Source: a virus. Taken from it: a DNA stretch of 42,117 nt. Positions 38,110 through 42,117 of the stretch are shown here, one piece after another (the stretch's first letter is position 1; each line of letters begins with the position of its first letter). The position numbers and the translations under genes are program-made. The stretch spans positions 1 through 42,117 of the IMG/VR virus record IMGVR_UViG_3300050821_002614; one strand, 5' to 3'. The notes below the pieces were generated by a model. It worked only from the letters and a program-made list of their open reading frames with translations. It made no database searches and was not told the origin of the DNA.

Positions 38110-38360
38110 GGTCTGACACTGAGGAGGCGGTACCGCAGCGCGCGCGGTCCGCCTCCCGCGGTGTTCAGGCCAACAACCCGGTGCTACGCGCGGCGGCCAT
38201 GCCGATGGTGGCGCAGTTCACCGCTGACGAACCGGCGCCATGGGACGCCACTGTGAACTTTCAGGGCATCGGTAGTAGTACCGCTGGCGTCAACTACGCC
38301 AGCCCCAAACTCGGCACGCAAAGCTATGCAGCGGGGTCATTAACCACGACGCGCACTTGA
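38097..38360 (+). CDS. -1 frame extension, or a separate small gene
   Basis: After slippage at CCCTTTT the -1 frame reads CVRSDTEEAVPQRARSASRG, QANNPVLRAAAMPMVAQF, TADEPAPWDATVNF and on to SYAAGSLTTTRT, with normal protein composition. If it is an independent gene, the first ATG is at 38199 (53 residues) or the GTG at 38181, and neither has a good ribosome site. The shift reading explains the long open frame better. Confidence 0.5.
   Translation, partial: PFCVRSDTEEAVPQRARSASRGVQANNPVLRAAAMPMVAQFTADEPAPWDATVNFQGIGSSTAGVNYASPKLGTQSYAAGSLTTTRT
38123..38156 (+). other. Strong hairpin downstream of slippery site
   Basis: GGAGGCGG-T-ACCGC pairs with GCGGT-CCGCCTCC: 13 bp with one bulged T and a 7-base loop. 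No T run follows, so it is not a terminator. It begins 19 bases after the CCCTTTT heptamer, somewhat further than the usual 5-9 bases for a frameshift stimulator. Confidence 0.85.
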
Positions 38361-38424
38361 TCGTCATTCGTTAGCGCACGTTTTTTGACAAAGGAGGAAT
38401 AGCGCGTATTTTCGGGCGGATTAC

Positions 38425-38817
38425 TTGCGAGGGTATCCGCCTTTGATCTCTGAAACCCGCCGCCGGCTCAAAGAATGGGGTCTCTGGGCTTGCGGCGGTG
38501 AACCGTCCATGTCCTCCATGTTCAAGGCGATGAACGGGCGCGGTGCGCAGGATTTGCGCGAAATGCCCGACTATATTGCCGAAGTAGATCACATCGTGTG
38601 TGTGGCACCGCGCGACATTCGAATCATCCTCATCAAGTTCTACGGCACCGGCGGCACGGTCCAGGATAAGGCCATTGCGTTGGGGTTGGACCGCCGTAGC
38701 TTGCGTCGCCGCACCGATCGCGCCGACTGGTACGTCCACTCACAACTTGACGCACCGCCCGCGAAGGCGTATCCAGACGCGAGAATAGCGCGTGATGTCG
38801 GAACGTCCCGTGTTTAG
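38425..38817 (+). CDS. Q-like late antitermination protein, putative
   Basis: 130 residues from TTG 38425. PLISETRRRLKEWGLWACGG, then VDHIVCVAPRDIRIILIKFYGTGGTVQDKAIALGLDRRSLRRRTDRA, a C-terminal HTH-like region as in small phage antiterminators. It lies just ahead of the late genes. The frame is open upstream to 38389, and SAYFRADYLRGYPP reads as genuine N-terminus following AAGGAGG (38391-38397), but no standard start codon lies there. The annotated start is probably too late. Confidence 0.62.
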   Translation: MRGYPPLISETRRRLKEWGLWACGGEPSMSSMFKAMNGRGAQDLREMPDYIAEVDHIVCVAPRDIRIILIKFYGTGGTVQDKAIALGLDRRSLRRRTDRADWYVHSQLDAPPAKAYPDARIARDVGTSRV

Positions 38818-39133
38818 CCGGCGCGCGTTCCTGCAAGCGTTCCTGCCGGCCGCCATTATCGCGCCGGTGTTGGCTGAAGAACTCATCTGGCAGCCGACTA
38901 AAACCATTGTGTTACCGCCCGCGGGTGGTTGGTGGGTGCCGGCCGCGGGCAATACGTTGCTGACGATTTCCTATATCACTAATGAAGCGCTGAAAATCTT
39001 GGAAGCGGACATCCGGATTGCTGAGGGCATCCGCTACGGCAATCAATTTAATGGTCGGCGCTACGGCCACATTGTAGTCAACGACAATACTTACCGTCAT
39101 TTAAGGAGCATTACCGATGCCTGGCAAGCCTGA
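38795..39133 (+). CDS. Twin-arginine-signal protein carrying a coat N-terminus copy
   Basis: 112 residues from ATG 38795. Residues 8-27 are a Tat-type signal: SRRAFLQ followed by hydrophobic AFLPAAIIAPVLA. After a Pro/Trp linker, residues 54-85 (LLTISYITNEALKILEADIR) repeat the N-terminus of the major capsid protein (LLTMSYITNEALVVLENELV), also at DNA level. It may be a membrane-bound or exported decoy, an assembly anchor, or a minor virion protein. It overlaps the Q-like gene by 23 bp. Confidence 0.78.
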   Translation: MSERPVFSRRAFLQAFLPAAIIAPVLAEELIWQPTKTIVLPPAGGWWVPAAGNTLLTISYITNEALKILEADIRIAEGIRYGNQFNGRRYGHIVVNDNTYRHLRSITDAWQA

Positions 39134-39296
39134 AAATAAAGAGTCCATGAAAGGCGAAAGCCGCGCGCATGGCTCCAAGGGTGCGGAGTCCGTCAAGTCA
39201 ATTGAGCATGTGGGCTCATCCGGACCGCACGGCGTGCGCTTCCCGGTCCACAACCACCCGGACAAGTCCGTGGTCCACAAGACCCTGAAAGAGTAA
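39117..39296 (+). CDS. Small hydrophilic protein (59 aa)
   Basis: ATG after AAGGAG. Rich in Lys, Ser, Gly and His (KGAESVKSIEHVGSSGPHGV), no hydrophobic core, probably disordered. Its TAA overlaps the next ATG. Function unknown. Confidence 0.6.
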   Translation: MPGKPENKESMKGESRAHGSKGAESVKSIEHVGSSGPHGVRFPVHNHPDKSVVHKTLKE

Positions 39297-39409
39297 TGCC
39301 GCAAAAGATGGCCGGCTTGGCGGAATGGATCGGGCGGCTGCTTCGAACCAAGCTCAAGGCCAAGCCGCAACCCTACCGTGAATATCGAGAGGCTAAGAAA
39401 TCGAAATGA
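39296..39409 (+). CDS. Basic microprotein (37 aa)
   Basis: ATG overlaps the preceding TAA, TGA overlaps the next ATG. An amphipathic basic helix (MAGLAEWIGRLLRTKLKAK) is followed by PYREYREAKKSK. It might bind membrane or nucleic acid. Supported only by tight coupling. Confidence 0.5.
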   Translation: MPQKMAGLAEWIGRLLRTKLKAKPQPYREYREAKKSK

Positions 39410-39705
39410 TTACCCCAACCATCGGCCGTATTGTGTGGTTTTGGAATAGTCCGGAACTTCGCGGCGCGCAACCAGAAGCCGCGATTGTGGCCAAAGTTTG
39501 GTCCGATACCATGGTGAACCTCGGCGTATTCCGCGATAACGGCAATTGCACCGGCTTTACCTCGGTGACCTTGTGGCAGGGCGAGGGGGAGCCGCCGGCC
39601 AGCGCGTATTGCGAATGGATGCCGTATCAGAAAGGCCAGGCCGCCAAGACGGATGCACTGGAACTTGCCGCTGCCGCACGTGCCGCAGGTCCGACCAATT
39701 ATTAA
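39406..39705 (+). CDS. Small conserved phage protein (99 aa)
   Basis: Begins MITPTIGRIVWFW and contains QPEAAIVAKVWSDTMVNLGVF and GEPPASAYCEWMPYQ. It resembles a common small phage protein with an SH3-like or beta-barrel pattern, function unknown. Overlaps the GroES-like gene by one base. Confidence 0.65.
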   Translation: MITPTIGRIVWFWNSPELRGAQPEAAIVAKVWSDTMVNLGVFRDNGNCTGFTSVTLWQGEGEPPASAYCEWMPYQKGQAAKTDALELAAAARAAGPTNY

Positions 39706-40109
39706 TGAGCGCGCCCGGTGTCCGTCTCTCTGACAAAGCGGTTAACTTTGTCGCTCCCGGCCGGCACATCCGGCCGCGCGGGGATTATCTCATCGTCAAG
39801 CCGCTGCCGCTCACGCTCTCCGAGCGACTTAAAGCTGATTGGCATGGTGAAGTCGTCCGCGGGCGAGTCATTGCCGCTGGTCCCGGTTGTTATAAGAACA
39901 TCCACCGGCGCGGTGTCAAAGACGGCAAGCCCTGGCGCACCGTGCGTCAATCTCAAGTCTTCACCCCAAATGAAGTCCAAGTAGGCGACATCGTACAGCT
40001 GGGCGGGATGGAGATTGAAGGATACCTTTTCCCAAAAGTATGGGTTAGCGGCGATTGGTGTGTAATTTGCCGCGAAGAGGATGTGTGTTTCATTGAATGC
40101 AAGCCCTAA
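39705..40109 (+). CDS. GroES-like co-chaperonin
   Basis: 134 residues from ATG 39705. Cpn10 pattern in order: RGDYLIVKPLPLT, then VVRGRVIAAGPG, NEVQVGDIVQLGGMEI, and REEDVCFIE. These correspond to the beta-barrel strands and the closing strand of GroES. The segment between (YKNIHRRGVKDGKPWRTV) could be a longer loop. It would help the host GroEL fold coat protein, as T4 gp31 does. It lies just ahead of terminase and overlaps TerS by 13 bp. Confidence 0.75.
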   Translation: MSAPGVRLSDKAVNFVAPGRHIRPRGDYLIVKPLPLTLSERLKADWHGEVVRGRVIAAGPGCYKNIHRRGVKDGKPWRTVRQSQVFTPNEVQVGDIVQLGGMEIEGYLFPKVWVSGDWCVICREEDVCFIECKP

Positions 40110-40585
40110 GCCCCGCTGAAATTGCGGCGATCGAAAAAGAGAAACGCCGCGCGCAAGCACTCAAGAATTTTGCCGGCCACACCTTAAAAAAAGGCGAGGC
40201 GCCGGGCCGCGCGGTGGGTTCCCGCAACCGGCTGCAGGCCGGGTTCCTATATGCGCTCTCGGAAGATTTCGCCAAGTACGGCAAGGGCGCCATTGAACAC
40301 GCGCGCCGCATCGATCCCATGGGGTATGTGAAGACCATCGCCAACCTCATGCCAAAACAGTTTGAGCAAACGACCCCGTTAGAGGAATTGAGCGATTCCG
40401 AACTCATCGCAGCCATTGCCCTTATCCGATCCAAACTTTCTGTTGGCACTAGAGAAAGAATTGGAGAAGAGAAAGAGCCGCAATCGCTTGATCGACTACC
40501 GGCCGTACCCGAAGCAGCTGGAGTTCCACCGCGCCGGCCTCGACTACCGCGAACGCCTGCTAATGGCGGGGAATCAACTCGGTAA
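40097..40585 (+). CDS. Small terminase subunit, putative
   Basis: 162 residues. The N-terminal part (ALSPAEIAAIEKEKRRAQALK; GRAVGSRNRLQAGF; DFAKYGKGAIEHARRIDPMGYV) looks like a DNA-recognition protein placed before TerL. The last 56 codons overlap TerL out of frame. There the protein is Pro/Arg-rich ([17 protein letters not shown]) and could be a basic DNA-binding tail. Confidence 0.65.
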   Translation: MQALSPAEIAAIEKEKRRAQALKNFAGHTLKKGEAPGRAVGSRNRLQAGFLYALSEDFAKYGKGAIEHARRIDPMGYVKTIANLMPKQFEQTTPLEELSDSELIAAIALIRSKLSVGTRERIGEEKEPQSLDRLPAVPEAAGVPPRRPRLPRTPANGGESTR

Positions 40586-41834
40586 GACCTTAGCCGCCGG
40601 CATGGAAACCGCCATGCATCTGACCGGTGAGTACCCCGAAGGCTGGCCAGGGCGGCACTGGGGTCGCCCGGTGGTGGGCTGGGCCGCTGGCGTCACCGGA
40701 GAGTCGACGCGTGACAATCCTCAAAGAATCTTACTGGGTCGCACGGGCGCCCTTGGCACTGGAGCAATTCCTAAGGACCGGATTATTGACACCTCAGCAA
40801 GTCGCGGACTTGCGGATGCGGTTGATACGATCCAAGTTCGCCACTCGACCGGCGGCACCTCGACGCTGCAGCTCAAGTCCTATGAAAAAGGACGCGAGAA
40901 GTGGCAAGGCGAAACCCTCGATTTCGTCTGGTTCGATGAAGAACCGCCGGAAGATATCTATACGGAAGGTCTCACGCGCACGAATGCCACCGGCGGTATT
41001 ACGTTTATTACTTTCACGCCGCTACTAGGCGTCACCGGGGTGGTGCGCCGCTTCATCATCGATCACGCACCGGGTACGCACTTCGTACAGATGACCATCG
41101 ATGATGCCGCGCACTACACACAGGAACAACGTGAAGCCATCATTGCGAGTTACAAACCGTTTGAGCGCGATGCCCGAATCCGCGGCATCCCGCAACTAGG
41201 GTCTGGCCGCGTGTTCCCGGTCAATCAGGATGATATTACGGTCGAAGCGTTCCCCATTCCGGAGCACTGGCCGCAAATTGGGGGGCTCGATTTCGGCTGG
41301 GATCACCCCTCGGCCGCCGCGCGTCTCGCGTGGGATCGCGATAACGACGTGTTTTACGTCATCGCGGTACATCGCGCGCGTGAGCAAACCCCGGTGATGT
41401 TCGGCGGCAGTGTCAAGCCATGGGGTGCGTGGTTGCCATGGGCGTGGCCGCATGACGGCTTGCAGCACGACAAGGGCTCAGGCGAGCAGCTGGCCGCGCA
41501 GTACCGCGCGCAAGGCTTGAACCTCATCAAAGTGCGCGCCACCTTTGAGGATGGCACCAACGGATTAGAGGCCGGTGTCGCGGAAATGTTGGACCGCATG
41601 CAAACAGATCGGCTCAAGGTCTTTTCGCACCTGGCTGACTGGTTCGAAGAATTTAACCTCTACCACCGCAAAGAAGGCCTGATTGTGAAGCTGAATGATG
41701 ATCTTCTATCCGCCACGCGCTACGCCCTCATGATGAAGCGCTGGGCCGGCACGCCGAGTAAAAAAGTGGCGGCGCCGTCGTTTGAGCAGAAATTTCCCAG
41801 CGTCCGCGGTGACGGGTTGGGGTGGATGGCCTGA
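40416..41834 (+). CDS. terL: Terminase large subunit, P22 gp2-like
   Basis: 472 residues from TTG 40416. ATPase: [13 protein letters not shown] (adenine-binding region), Walker A AGNQLGKT (51-58), Walker [10 protein letters not shown] (about 168-176) and a coupling TFTPL. Nuclease domain begins near [12 protein letters not shown] (Asp about 292). It packages DNA into procapsids and cuts it, probably by a headful mechanism as in P22. The overlap with TerS is 170 bp. The TTG start has no clear ribosome site, so translation may depend on coupling. Confidence 0.93.
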   Translation: MPLSDPNFLLALEKELEKRKSRNRLIDYRPYPKQLEFHRAGLDYRERLLMAGNQLGKTLAAGMETAMHLTGEYPEGWPGRHWGRPVVGWAAGVTGESTRDNPQRILLGRTGALGTGAIPKDRIIDTSASRGLADAVDTIQVRHSTGGTSTLQLKSYEKGREKWQGETLDFVWFDEEPPEDIYTEGLTRTNATGGITFITFTPLLGVTGVVRRFIIDHAPGTHFVQMTIDDAAHYTQEQREAIIASYKPFERDARIRGIPQLGSGRVFPVNQDDITVEAFPIPEHWPQIGGLDFGWDHPSAAARLAWDRDNDVFYVIAVHRAREQTPVMFGGSVKPWGAWLPWAWPHDGLQHDKGSGEQLAAQYRAQGLNLIKVRATFEDGTNGLEAGVAEMLDRMQTDRLKVFSHLADWFEEFNLYHRKEGLIVKLNDDLLSATRYALMMKRWAGTPSKKVAAPSFEQKFPSVRGDGLGWMA

Positions 41835-41836
41835 CG

Positions 41837-42117
41837 ATGCCTAAGTGGGCTAATACCGTTGATCGATTGTTGGAACAAAAGATAACAAAAATCGGCACGT
41901 GTTGGATTTGGAATCGGCCACTAGGTGCCGGCGGTTATGCATATACAACAATCGCGCATAAGACGGTGCGCGCCCATCGTGTTGTCTACAAACATTTTAA
42001 GGGCCCAATACCTGACGGTTTGGTATTGGATCACTTATGCAGAAATCGTGCTTGCATCAATCCCGACCATTTAGAAGCGGTCACGAACGCGGAAAATATC
42101 CGCCGTAGCAGGAGGGA
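41837..42117 (+). CDS. HNH endonuclease, N-terminal part (continues at base 1)
   Basis: ATG three bases after the terminase stop. The first 61 residues ([52 protein letters not shown]) are the usual N-terminal zinc/beta region of phage HNH_3 proteins, leading into LVLDHLC at the join. The whole protein has 136 residues. It shares the late operon with terminase and portal. Confidence 0.9.
   Translation, partial: MPKWANTVDRLLEQKITKIGTCWIWNRPLGAGGYAYTTIAHKTVRAHRVVYKHFKGPIPDGLVLDHLCRNRACINPDHLEAVTNAENIRRSRR
42020..42117. repeat. Terminal direct repeat, copy 2
   Basis: Identical to bases 1-98. See copy 1: it marks the artificial opening of a circular molecule inside the HNH gene. Confidence 0.95.

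Noticed and set aside
1-42117. CRISPR arrays, rRNA genes, complete insertion sequences
   Set aside because: No regular repeat-spacer array, rRNA core or transposase with flanking inverted repeats was seen.

Overview
This window is a complete, circular, temperate podovirus-type phage genome. Bases 42020-42117 repeat bases 1-98 exactly, and an HNH endonuclease gene reads through the join, so the unique circle is 42,019 bp. The head and tail-neck genes are of the P22 type: terminase, 700-residue portal, scaffold, P22-like coat, gp4-like tail adaptor, gp10-like stabilisation protein, ejection proteins and receptor-binding proteins. A tyrosine integrase, an excisionase-like protein and a CI/Cro switch show a lysogenic lifestyle. 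Gene style (strong Shine-Dalgarno sites, ATGA couplings, a GTA-type 3TM holin) points to a proteobacterial host. The host cannot be named from the sequence.

Layout. (a) About 37.0-42.1 kb joining 0-15.7 kb, + strand: small late genes, a Q-like antiterminator, a GroES-like protein, terminase, HNH, portal, scaffold, coat, head-completion and neck proteins, an SGNH hydrolase, a cupin-SET protein and three ejection proteins. (b) 15.72-15.97 kb, - strand: two tiny coupled membrane proteins inside the late region. (c) 15.98-21.0 kb, +: two receptor-binding proteins that share an N-terminal domain, then a lysis cassette. (d) 21.0-22.2 kb, -: a conserved hypothetical, a 35-residue mini-CsrA, a double-HTH protein and a Zn-finger protein. 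(e) 22.2-24.1 kb, +: control region, integrase and small genes, closed by tandem terminators. (f) 24.1-27.8 kb, -: Xis-like, ParB-like, SSB-like, YqaJ-type exonuclease, small genes and an ERF annealing protein. (g) 28.0-31.4 kb: CI (-) and Cro (+) around an 18-bp switch, then replication initiator, cytosine methyltransferase, VRR-NUC-like nuclease and small Zn/HTH proteins. (h) 31.4-33.6 kb, -: tRNA-Gln and small Zn-ribbon or hypothetical genes. (i) 33.8-36.7 kb, +: accessory genes including a SLOG-like protein.

The most unusual items are these. At 36.77-37.03 kb a tRNA is present in permuted order (3' half, CCA, spacer, 5' half) and flanked by group I intron-like core elements, the arrangement of a permuted intron-exon gene. 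At 38097-38103 a perfect CCCTTTT slippery site lies before a large hairpin and an 85-codon -1 frame. The N-terminus of the coat protein is duplicated and fused to a twin-arginine signal. The C-terminal tag of an ejection protein is repeated, with differences mainly at wobble positions, in an opposite-strand membrane microprotein. There is also a truncated CsrA, and there are phased clusters of GTTAC motifs in the integration and replication regions.
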